Shown: in pieces, positions 1 to 12,900 of the stretch
How positions within the stretch are numbered: position 1 is the stretch's first letter
Layout: each line of letters opens with the position of its first letter
Assembly: GCF_910592395.1 (NCBI RefSeq)
Contig: NC_088314.1
Location: forward strand, 17,767,998 to 17,831,997
DNA length: 64,000 nucleotides
Direction: 5' to 3'
From: Lineus longissimus
Taxonomy: Eukaryota; Nemertea; Pilidiophora; Heteronemertea; Lineidae
Translations under genes and position numbers: made by a program
The notes under the pieces: generated by a model
What the model was told of the DNA's origin: nothing
Databases searched by the model: none
Seen by the model: the letters and a program-made list of their open reading frames with translations, nothing else

Positions 1-63
1 AATCTTGCTTTGTTTACATTTTCATTAACCTTTGTTTCATTGTTCGTATTCATTTTCTTACAG

Positions 64-919
64 AGACGTCTTTTGAGGCTTCTTTCAGCCTTACGCAAAA
101 CTTTACTGAAGATCTTTTTAATTCATCATCTGATGCATACGTGCAACTTGAACAGGAGTCCCTAGATATGGTATGTAGAGGTGCCTTTATTGCATTTAGT
201 TGACTGTTTAGATAACTGAGAATACAAGTATACAATAACTCAGATTAATAATTATTTGGTAAGAGTTGTTTGTCTCCTAACTGACTTAACGTAACTTAGG
301 GGTATATACAACTACAATTATCTTCATTAGCAAATGAGCATGTGTATGTAGAACCCAAGAAGTACATGTCGAATAGTTGCATTCTCTCTCTTTCAGTTGT
401 ATGCTTCATACAATGAGTCTGACCTGGCAGAAGACGTGGAAGAAATAACAATCCTTGGATTCGAGTGAGTGATTGTTTGCAACAATACAAATTTCTTTAG
501 AAACGTGCTCAAATATTCACCATTTCTACTCAGGCTATTCGGCCAAAGGTTATGAAATTATTCAAACAAAATTATTCATAACGAACGTCTAATTGTATCA
601 ATGTATTTGATTTGGGAAGATCAAGTTAAGTTTGATTCAAAAATTAGTGATTGACCTTCACTCATTAATGACTTTATTAAGATTAAGCGGATGCAAAAAA
701 TGAATCCAATTTCATTCACAAGACAACTGCATGTGTTTTTTAATTCCAGGGAAGGGAGTATTAGAATTAGATTCCGGCTTCTTCTGAGGAGGCTTATTTC
801 TGCCGCAGAATCATCAACCATACAAGGATCAATTGGTACTGGGTTAGTGAATTACCTTAATAACAACCCACGAATTGCTGCAAGATTCAATGTTGATACC
901 AGCTCTATAACTGTTACAG
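64..919 (+). CDS. SEA domain of module A, exons 64-170, 397-464, 750-919
   Basis: The three exons (107, 68 and 170 nt) join to about 115 residues, the usual SEA length. Visible SEA features are the opening strand TSFEASFSLTQNFTEDL, a polar Leu/Glu helix, and GFEEGSIRIRF, which lines up with the GSVVV autoproteolysis motif of MUC1-type SEA domains. Here the motif reads G-S-I-R-I, so cleavage is possible but not certain. Two N-glycosylation sequons (NFT, NSS) lie in the first exon. The entry phase is 1 and the exit phase is 1. The exit donor is gtaggtag after 919, and the acceptors are cttacag, tttcag and attccag. The intron between exons 2 and 3 falls just before the GS site. Confidence 0.75.
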
Positions 920-3900
920 GTAGGTAGAAGTAAAATCAAAAGCAGACACGACCAACTCACAAATTATCAACATTTTCTTTTCAATTTCTTCGTGGAAACC
1001 CCTCAATACTACCGGCATCACAGAAAATGGTTTTAGTCTGAACGTGGCAACATAGCCATTGATGAGACCATCAGTACTGACACTTCGTACAGTTTTGGGA
1101 AATAAGGAGGCTAATAACGGCCCTGACTCCTGAGAACGAAACAGGGATAATGTTGAGTCAGTCTCCGAAGTCGCATCACACATTTGCAGTAAAGAATTGT
1201 TCACTGCTCGACAAGCCAGATAAGTCAGTACAGCTCAATGAATCTGAGCTCAATATGGCCAAACACCGCACACCTATTTTTTACATGTCGGTAAACATAA
1301 GATGTTATTGATTGGTAGGAAGTTCAAGTAAATCGAAGTTAGAGACACTTACATCTTGAAGACCTGCAAGTGATTTCTTCGACGAGTAGACCGATTTTTG
1401 ACAGAGCAAAAGTTCAGTGTAATGGAGGGGAAACTGAGACCCTGGAGGAAACCTAGATTAAGAATTCATCTCAGCCATGACAGTCACAAACTACAACTTG
1501 TACCATTAAAACCAGCTGATTCTAGAGCTTCATTCTCACAACTAAATCCATCTAAACCGTCTCTATTTGCAGAAGTAGAGTCATGTCCATACGTTGTGTT
1601 CAGTTCTGGCAACTGCCCTGAAAACACTATCCTAACGTTCTATGGGAGAAAACAGCGTTTTTGCAGGAGCCAGTGTGATGCATTACCAGACTGTAAAGGA
1701 TATTGGTTCAAAGTCACAAATGGCAAGCGTCAATGTTCACTGAAGAGTTACATTTGCAGCAATCCAACAGGATATGGGAAGATGTGGAAGAAAGGTAGGA
1801 GAATATACAAACGTTGTAAAAGATTATATTACGATCAGGGGAAAGTTTAGATCACAAGCATTATAAATAGAAACCGGCCACTGGTCCAATTCCTGAAAAT
1901 ACAAGCTAAGCTCACGACATTTAGGGTCAATCTCAAAAACTCATCCAGCATTTCAATTTTTGAAAACGGAGATTATATCTTTTGTTCTCTTGATATTTCA
2001 ACAGATTTTTATCTCAACCTCCTGTCCTGCATTCCAACACTCACAAGAGGGAATAAAACGTTTCAGTTCTCTTACATTTCACCAGATATTCATGCTGAAA
2101 GACTGGAAATGGTATTTCAAATTAGCCGCTACCTTTCATTACCTGTTTTCGATTCAAATGGAGTAATATATCATTCTATCTTCAGACTGTCCGACAGAGA
2201 GCACGACAAAAGTAGAACAGACCACTACACCTCAACCAACCACAACTAGAGTGGCAACACCAACAGTAGAGCTAACAACTACAGTGCCATCAACTACACT
2301 TGCCGAACCAACCACACCTGTAGAATTGCCTACAACAATGGAACCAATTACGACAGTGAAACTAACCACAACGATGGAACCTACAACAACAATGGAACAA
2401 ACAACTACAGCTAAACCAACCACAACTCTTGAGACAACAACCACCGTAGAACCAACAACCACAGTTGAACCAAAAACCACTGTGGAACAAACTACTACAG
2501 CTGAACCAACAACAACTCTTGAGCCAACCACCACTGTGGAACCAACTACGACAGTTGAACCAACAACCACTGTGGAACCAACAACCACAGTTGAACCAAC
2601 AACCACAGTTGAAGCGACTACTACAGTTGAACCAACAACTATATCTGAACTAACTACAACGCTGAAGACTACAACTACAGTGGAACCAACTTCAACAGCG
2701 GAACCAACCACAACTCTTGAACCATTATCCACAGTTGAACCGACAACTACAGTTGAACCAACAACTACATCTGAACTAATTACAACGCTAGAGCCTACAA
2801 CTTCCGTGGAACCAACTTCAACAGCCGAACCAACCACAACTCTTGAACCAACAACTACACTGGAACCAACGACCACAGTTGAACCAACATCCACAGTTGA
2901 ACTGACTTCTACAGTTGAACCAACAACTACATCTGAACCAACTACAACGCTGGAGCCTACAACTACAGTCGAACCAACTTCAACAGCAGAACTAACCACA
3001 ACTCTTGAACCAACAACTACAATGGAACCAACGACCACAGTTGAACCAACATCCACAGTTGAATCGACTACTACAGTTGAACCAACAACTACATCTGAAC
3101 CAACTACAACGCGGGAGCCTACAACCACACTGGTACCAACAACTGCAGCGGAACCAACAACCACAACTCAGGATCCAACTACTACTGCTGAACAAACCAC
3201 AACTCTCGAGCCAACAACCACAGTCGAACCAACAACCTCAGTAGAACCAACTACGACCGTAGAACCAACAACCACAGTTGAACCAACAACCACTGTGGAA
3301 CAAACTACTACAGCTGAACCAACAACAACTCTTCAGCCAACCACTACTGTGGAACCAACTACGACAGTTGAACCAACAACCCCTGTGGAACCAACAACCA
3401 CAGTTGATCCAACAACCACAGTTGAAGCGACTACTAAAGTTGAACCAACAACTATATCTGAACTAACTACAACGCTGGAGACTACAACTACAGTGGAACC
3501 AACTTCAACAGCGGAACCAACCACAACTCTTGAACCAACAACTACATTGGAACCAACTACAACGCGGGAGCCTACAACTACACTGGTACCAACAGCTGCA
3601 GCGGAACCAACAACCACATCTCGGGAGTCAACTACTACTGCTGAACAAACCTCAACTCTTGAGCCAACAACCACAGTCAAACCAACGACCTCAGTAGAAC
3701 CAACTACCACCGTAGAACCATCAACCACAGTTGAACCAACAACCATCGTTGAAGAAACTACTACAGCTGAACCCACAACTACATCTGAACCAACTACAAC
3801 GCTGGAGCCTACAACTACTGTGGAACCAACTTCAACAGCGGAACAAACCACAACTCTTGAACCAATAACAACAATGGAACCAACGACCACAGTTGAACCA

Positions 3901-6900
3901 ACATCCACAGTTGAACCATTATCCACAGTTGAATTGACTACTACAGTTGAACCAACAACTAAATCTGAACCAACTACAACGCGGGAGCCTACAACCACAC
4001 TGGTACCAACAACTACAGCGGAACCAACAACCATAACTCAGGATCCAACTACTACTGCTGAACAAACCACAACTCTTGAGCCAACAACCACAGTCGAACC
4101 AACAACCTCAGTAGAACCAACTACGACCGTAGAACCAACAACAACAGTTGAACCAACAACCACTGTGGAACAAACTACTACAACTGAACCAACAACAACT
4201 CTTGAGCCAACCACCACTGTGGAACCAACTACCACAGTTGAACCAACAGCCACTGTGGAACCAACAACCACAGTTGAACCAACAACAAGTTTTGAGCCAA
4301 CATCAACAAATGAATTGACTACTGTAGCAGAATTAACAACCACTGCGGAGCCAACTACAACTGGTGAACCAACTACAACTCTCCAACCAACAACTACATT
4401 GGAATCAACGACCACAGTTGAACCAACCACAACTCTTGAGCCAACTTCCACAGTTGAACCGACTACTACAGTTGAACCAACAACTACATTTGATCCAACT
4501 ACAACGCTGGAGCCTACAACCACACTGGTACCAACAACTACAGCGGAACCAACAACCACAACTCAGGAGCCAACTACTACTGCTGAACAAACCTCAACTC
4601 TTGAGCCAACAACCACAGTCGAACCAACGACCTTAGTTGTACCAGCGACCACCGTAGAACCAACGACCACAGTTGAACCAACATCCACAATTGAACCAAC
4701 ATCCACAGTTGAACCATTATCCACAGTTGAATCGACTACTACAGTTGAACCAACAACTACATCTGAACCAACTACAATGCGGGAGCCTACAACCACACTG
4801 GTACCAACAACTACAGCGGAACCAACAACCATAACTCAGGATCCAACTACTACCGCTGAACAAACCACAACTCTTGAGCCAACAACCACAGTCGAACCAA
4901 CAACCTCAGTAGAACCAACTACGACCGTAGAACCAACAACCACAGTTGAACCAACAACCACTGTGGAACAAACTACTACAGCTGAACCAACAACAACTCT
5001 TGAGCCAACCACCACTGTGGAACCAACTACCACAGTTGAACCAACAACCACAGTTGAACCAACAACAAGTTTTGAGCCAACATCAACAAATGAATTGACT
5101 ACTATAGCAGAATTAACAACCACTGCGGAGCCAACTTCCACTGCTGAACCAACTACAACTCTCCAACCAACAACTACATTGGAACCAACGACCACAGTTG
5201 AACCAACCACAACTCTTGAGCCAACTTCCACAGTTGAATCGACTACTATAGTTGAACCAACAACTACATTTGATCCAACTACAACGCTGGAGCCTACAAC
5301 CACACTGGTACCAACAACTTCAGCGGAACCAACAACCACAACTCAGGAGCCAACTACTACTGCTGAACAAACCTCAACTCTTGAGCCAACAACCACAGTC
5401 GAACCAACGACCTTAGTTGTACCAACGACCACCGTAGAACCAACAACCACAGTTGAACCAACAACCAGTGTGGAACAAACTACTAAAGCTGAAAGCACAA
5501 CAACTCTTGAGCCAGCCACCACTGTGGAACCAACTACCACAGTTGAACCATCAACCACTGTGGAACCAACCACCACAGTTGAACCGACCACAACTCTTCA
5601 GCCAACATTCACAGTTGAACCGACTACTACAGTTGAACCAACAACTACAGCTGAGCAAACTACAACGCTAAAGCCTACAACCGAAGTGGAACCAACAACA
5701 GCGGAACCAACAACCACTCAAGAGCCAACTACTACAGCTGAACCAACCACAACTCTTGAACCGACAACTTTAGCAGAAGTAACTACTACAGCTGTCGATA
5801 CAACCTCTCTGGAACCAACAACTACAGCTGAACCAACTACGACAGTGCAGCAAACAACTTCTCAAGCAATGACAACGGTTGAGACCTTTACTCCTGCTGA
5901 AAATGGTATGCCATTTTTGTGTAATATTAGACTGCTTTACAGATGTTCATTTAGTTGCTTATTCTCTGCACCGATAATCTTGCTTTGTTTACATTTTCAT
6001 TAACCTTTGTTTCATTGTTCGTATTCATTTTCTTACAGAGACGTCTTTTGAGGCTTCTTTCAGCCTTACGCAAAACTTTACTGAAGATCTTTTGAATTCA
6101 TCATCTGATGCATACGTGCAACTTGAACAGGAGTCCCTTGATATGGTATGTAGAGGTGCCTTTATTGCATTTAGTTGACTGTTTAGATAACTGAGAATAC
6201 AAGTATACAATAACTCAGATTAATAATTATTTGGTAAGAGTTGTTTGTCTCCTAACTGACTTAACGTAACTTAGGGGTATACACAACTACAATTATCTTC
6301 ATTAGCAAATGAGCATGTGTATGTAGAACCTAAGAAGTACATGTCGAATAGTTGCATTCTCTCTCTTTCAGTTGTATGCTTCATACAATGAGTCTGACCT
6401 GGCAGAAGACGTGGAAGAAATAACAATCCTTGGATTCGAGTGAGTGATTGTTTGCAACAATACAAATTTCTTTAGAAACGTGCTCAAATATTCACCATTT
6501 CTACTCAGGCTATTCGGCCAAAGGTTATGAAATTATTCAAACAAAATTATTCATAACGAACGTCTAATTGTATCAATGTATTTGATTTGGGAAGATCAAG
6601 TTAAGTTTGATTCAAAAGTTAGTGATTGACCTTCACTCATTAATGACTTTATTAAGATTAAGCGGATGCAAAAAATGAATCCAATTTCATTCACAAGACA
6701 ACTGCATGTGTTTTTTAATTCCAGGGAAGGGAGTATTAGAATTAGATTCCGGCTTCTTCTGAGGAGGCTTATTTCTGCCGCAGAATCATCAACCATACAA
6801 GGATCAATTGGTACTGGGTTAGTGAATTACCTTAATAACAACCCACGAATTGCTGCAAGATTCAATGTTGATACCAGCTCTATAACTGTTACAGGTAGGT

Positions 6901-9900
6901 AGAAGTAAAATCAAAAGCAGACACGACCAACTCACAAATTATCAACATTTTCTTTTCAATTTCTTCGTGGAAACCCCTCAATACTACCGGCATCACAGAA
7001 AATGGTTTTAGTCTGAACGTGCCGACATAGTCATTGATGAGACGATCGGTACTGACACTTCGTACAGTTTTGGGAAATAAGGAGGCTAATAACGGCCCTG
7101 ACTCCTGAGAACGAAACAGGGATAATATTGAGTCAGTCTCCGAAGTTGCATCACACATTTGCAGTAAAGAATTGTTCACTGCTCGACAAGCCAGATAAGT
7201 CAGTACAGCTCAATGAATCTGAGCTCAATATGGCCAAACACCGCACACCTATTTTTTACATGTCGGTAAACATAAGATGTTATTGATTGGTAGGAAGTTC
7301 AAGTAAATCGAAGTTAGAGACACTTACATCTTGAAGACCTGCAAGTGATTTCTTCGACGAGTAGACCGATTTTTGACAGAGCAAAAGTTCAGTGTAATGG
7401 AGGGGAAACTGAGACCCTGGAGGAAACCTAGATTAAGAATTCATCTCAGCCATGACAGTCACAAACTACAACTTGTACAATTAAAACCAGCTGATTCTAG
7501 AGCTTCATTCTCACAAGTAAATCCATCTAAACCGTCTCTATTTGCAGAAGTAGAGTCATGTCCATACGTTGTGTTCAGTTCTGGCAACTGCCCTGAAAAC
7601 ACTATCCTAACGTTCTATGGGAGAAAACAGCGTTTTTGCAGGAGCCAGTGTGATGCATTACCAGACTGTAAAGGATATTGGTTCAAAATCACAAATGGCA
7701 CGCGTCAATGTTCACTGAAGAGTAACATTTGCAGCAATCCAACAGGATATGGGAAGATGTGGAAGAAAGGTAGGAGAATATACAAACGTTGTAAAAGATT
7801 ATATTACGATCATGGGAAAGTTTAGATCACAAGCATTAGAAATAGAAAACGGCCACTGGTCCAATTCCTGAAAATACAAGCTAAGCTCACGACATTTAGG
7901 GTCAATCTCAAAAACTCATCCAGCATTTCAATTTTTGAAAACGGAGATTATATCTTTTGTTCTCTTGATATTTCAACAGATTTTTACCTCAACCTCCTGT
8001 CCTGCATTCCAACACTCACAAGAAGGAATAAAACGTTTCAGTTCTCTTACATTTCACCAGATATTCATGCAGAAAGACTGGAAATGATATTTCAAATTAG
8101 CCGCTACCTTTCATTACCTGTTTTTGATTCAAATGGAGTAATATATCATTCTATCTTCAGACTGTCCGACAGAGAGCACGACAAAAGTAGAACAGACAAC
8201 TACACCTCAACTAACCACAACTAGAGTGGCAACACCAACAGTAGAGCTAACAACGACAGTGCCATCAACTACACTTGCCGAACCAACCACACCTGTAGAA
8301 TTGACTACAACAGTGGAACCTATTACGACAGTGAAACTAACCACAACGATGGACCCTACAACAACAATGGAACAAACTACTACAGCTAAACCAACCACAA
8401 CTCTTGAGACAACAACCACCGTAGAACCAACAACAACAGTTGAACCAACAACCACTGTGGAACAAACTACCACAGGTCAACCCACAACCACTCTTGAGCC
8501 AAGCACCACTGTGGAACCAACTACCACTGTTGAACCAACAACCACAGTGGAACCAACCACCACAGGTGAACCAACGACCTCAGTAGAACCAACTACCACA
8601 ATAGAACCAACAACCACTGTGGAACAAACTACTACAACTGAAACCACAACAACTCTTGAGCCAACCACCACTGTGGAACCAACTACCACTGTTGAACCAA
8701 CAACCTTTGTGGAACCAACGACCACAGTTGAACCAACAACAACTTTTGAGCCAACATCAACAAATGAACCGACTACCACAGCAGAATTAACAACCACTGC
8801 CGAGCCAACAACAACAGTCGAACCAACGACCTCAGTAGAACCAACTACCACTGTAGAACAAACAACAACAGTTGAACCAACAACCACTGTGGAACAAACT
8901 ACTACAGCTGAACGCACAACAACTCTTGAGCCAGCCACCACTTTGGAACCAACTACCACAGTTGAACCAACAACAAGTTCTAAGCCAACATCAACAAATG
9001 AATTGACTACTACAGCAGAATTAACAACCACTGCGGAGCAAACGTCCACTGCTGAACCAACCACAACTCTTCAACCAACAACTACATTGGAACCAACGAC
9101 CACAGTTGAACCAACCACAACTCTTGAACCAACGTCCACAGTTGAACCGACTACTACAGTTGAACCAACAACTACATCTGAACCGACTACAACGCTGGAG
9201 CCTACAACAACAGTGGAACCAACTTCAACAGCGGAACCAACCGCAACTCTTGAATCAACAACTACACTGGAACCAACTACAACGCTGGAGCCAACAACCA
9301 CAGTAGACCGAACAACTATAGTGGAACCAACAACCACAACTCAGGACCCAACTACTACTGCTGAACAAACCACAACTCTTAAACCAACAACTACATTGGA
9401 ACCAACAACAACAGTTGAACCAACATCCACAGTTGAATCGACTACTACAGTTGAACCAACAACTACATCTGAACCAACTACAACGCGGGAGCCTACAACC
9501 ACACTGGTACCAACCACTACAGCGAAACCTACAACCACAACTCAGGATCCAACTACTACTGCTGAACAAACAACACCTCTTAAGCGAACAACCACAGTCG
9601 AACCAACAACTTCAGTAGAACCAACTACGACCGTAGAACCAACAACCACAGTTGAACCAAAAACCACTGTGGAACAAACTACTACAGCTGAACCAACAAC
9701 AACTCTTGAGCCAACCACCACTGTGGAACCAACCACCACAGTTGAACCAACATCCACAGTTGAAGCGACTGCTACAGTTGAACCAACAACTATATCTGAA
9801 CTAACTACAACGCTGGAGACTACAACTACAGTGGAACCAACTTCAACAGCGGAACCAACCACAACTCTTGAACCAACAACTACATTGGAACCAACTACAA

Positions 9901-12900
9901 CGCGAGAGCCTACAACCACACTGGTACCAACAGCTACTGCGGAACAACCAACCACAACTCGGGAGTCAACTACTACTGCTGAACAAACCTCAACTCTTGA
10001 GCCAACAACCACAGTCAAACCAACGACCTCAGTAGAACCAACTACCACCGCAGAACCATCAACCACAGTTGAACCACCAACCATCGTTGATGAAACTACT
10101 ACAGCTGAACCCACAACTACATCTGAACCAACTACAACGCTGGAGCCTACAACTACCGTGGAACCAACTTCAACAGCGGAACCAACCACAACTCTTGAAC
10201 CAACAACTACACTGGAACCAACGACCACAGTTGAAACATCATCCACAGTTGAACCGACTTCTACAGTTGAACCAACAGCTACATCTGAACCAACAACAAG
10301 GCTGGAGCCCACAACTACAGTGGAACCAACTTCAACAGCGGAACCAACCACAACTCTTGAACCAACAACTACAATGGAACCAACGACCACAGTTGAACCA
10401 ACATCCACAGTTGAACCGACTTCTACAGTTGAACCAACAACTACATCAGAACCAACTACAACGCTGGAGCCTACAACTACAGTGGAACCAACTTCAACAG
10501 AGGAACCAACCACAACTCTTGAGCCATTATCCACAGTTGAACCGACAACTACAGTTGAACCAACAACTACATCTGAACCAACTACAACGCTAGAGCCTAC
10601 AACTTCCGTGGAACCAACTTCAACAGCCGAACCAACCACAACTCTTGAACCAACAACTACACTGGAACCAACGACCACAGTTGAACCAACATCCACAGTT
10701 GAACCGACTTCTACAGTTGAACCAACAACTACATCTGAACCAACTACAACGCTGGAGCCTACAACTACAGTGGAACCAACTTCAACAGCGGAACCAACCA
10801 CAACTCCTGAACCAACAACTACACTGGAACCAACGACCACAGTTGAACCAACATCCACAGTTGAACCAACATCCACAGTTGAATCGACCACTACAGTTGA
10901 ACCAACAACTACATCTGAACCAACTACAACACGGGAGCCTACAACCACACTGGTACCAACAACTACAGCGGAACCAACAACCACAACTCAGGATCTAACT
11001 ACTACTGCTGAACAAACCACAACTCTTGAGCCAACAACCACAGTCGAACCAACAACCTCAGTAGAACCAACTACGACCGTAGAACCAACAACCACAGTTG
11101 AACCAACAACCACTGTGAAACAAACTACTACAGCTGAACCAACAACAACTCTTGAGCCATTGTCCACAATTGAACCGACAACTACAGTTGAACGAACAAC
11201 TACAACTGAACCAACTACAACGCTAGAACCTACAACTACCGTTGAACCAACTTCAACAGCCGAACCAACCACAACTCCTGAACCAACAACTACACTGGAA
11301 CCAATGACCACAGTTGAACCAACAACCACTCTGGAACCAACAACCACAGTTGAACCAACCACCACAGTGGAACCAACTAGCACAATTGAACCAACCACCA
11401 CTGTGGAGCAAACCGCCAGAATTGAACCAACAACCACTGTGGAACCAACCACAACAGTTGATCCAACCACCACTGTGGAACCAACCACCACAGTTGAACC
11501 AACAACCACTGTAGAAGCAACTACCACAGTTGAACCAACAACCACTGTGGGACCAACCTCCACTGTGGAACCAACTACCACAGTTGAACCAATAACGACT
11601 TTGGAACCAACCACCACAGTTGAACCAACAACAAGTTCTGAGCCAACATCAACAAATGAATTGACTACTACAGCAGAATTAACAACCACTGCGGAGCAAA
11701 CTTCCACTGCTGAACCAACCACAACTCTTCAACCAACAACTACATTGGAACCAACGACCACAGTTGAACCAGCCACAACTCTTGAGCCAACGTCCACAGT
11801 TGAACCAACTACTACAGTTGAACCAACAACTACATCTGAACCAACTACAACGCTGGAGCCTACAACAACAGTGCAACCAACTTCAACAGTGGAACCAACC
11901 ACAACTCTTGAATCAACAACTACACTGGAACCAACTACAACGCTGGAGCCAACAACCACAGTAGACCCAACAACTACAGTGGAACCAACAACCACAACTC
12001 AGCACCCAACTACTACTGCTGAACAAACCACAACTCTTGAACCAACAACTACATTGGAACCAACAGCAACAGTTGAACCAACATCCACAATTGAATCGAC
12101 TACTACAGTTGAACCAACAACTACATCTGAACCAACTACAACGCGGGAGCCTACAACCACACTGGTACCAACCACTACAGCGGAACCTACAACCACAACT
12201 CAGGATCCAACTACTACTGCTGAACAAACAACACCTCTTAAGCCAACAACCACAGTCGAACCAACAACTTCAGTAGAACCAACTACGACCGTAGAACCAA
12301 CAACCACAGTTCAACCAACAACCACTGTGGAACAAACTACTACAGCTGAACCCACAACTACATCTGAACCAACTACAACGCTGGAGCCTACAACTACCGT
12401 GGAACCAACTTCAACAGCGGAACCAACCACAACTCTTGAACCAACAACTACACTGGAACCAACGACCACAGTTGAAACATCATCCACAGTTGAACCGACT
12501 TCTACAGTTGAACCAACAGCTACATCTGAACCAACAACAAGGCTGGAGCCCACAACTACAGTGGAACCAACTTCAACAGCGGAACCAACCACAACTCTTG
12601 AACCAACAACTACAATGGAACCAACGACCACAGTTGAACCAACATCCACAGTTGAACCGACTTCTACAGTTGAACCAACAACTACATCAGAACCAACTAC
12701 AACGCTGGAGCCTACAACTACAGTGGAACCAACTTCAACAGAGGAACCAACCACAACTCTTGAGCCATTATCCACAGTTGAACCGACAACTACAGTTGAA
12801 CCAACAACTACATCTGAACCAACTACAACGCTAGAGCCTACAACTTCCGTGGAACCAACTTCAACAGCCGAACCAACCACAACTCTTGAACCAACAACTA

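Larger units (their letters stand above)
1..8225 (+). repeat. 5,975-bp tandem duplication of a whole mucin module
   Basis: Positions 1-2250 and 5,976-8,225 match base for base with only scattered single differences, in introns as well as exons. Position 1 corresponds to 5,976, inside the intron between a Thr-rich exon and a SEA exon. The duplicated unit is one SEA-Cys-PTS module with phase-1 borders on both sides. Intron similarity this high points to a recent duplication or to ongoing gene conversion. Confidence 0.9.

Noticed and set aside
691-927. Free-standing 78-residue plus frame (and its copy at 6,666)
   Set aside because: It is the third SEA exon read into its upstream intron; the start codon is intronic.
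914-1204. Minus-strand frame of 96 residues, duplicated at 6,889-7,179
   Set aside because: It lies in the intron between SEA and Cys-rich exons, resembles nothing known, and both copies are conserved simply because the whole module was duplicated recently.
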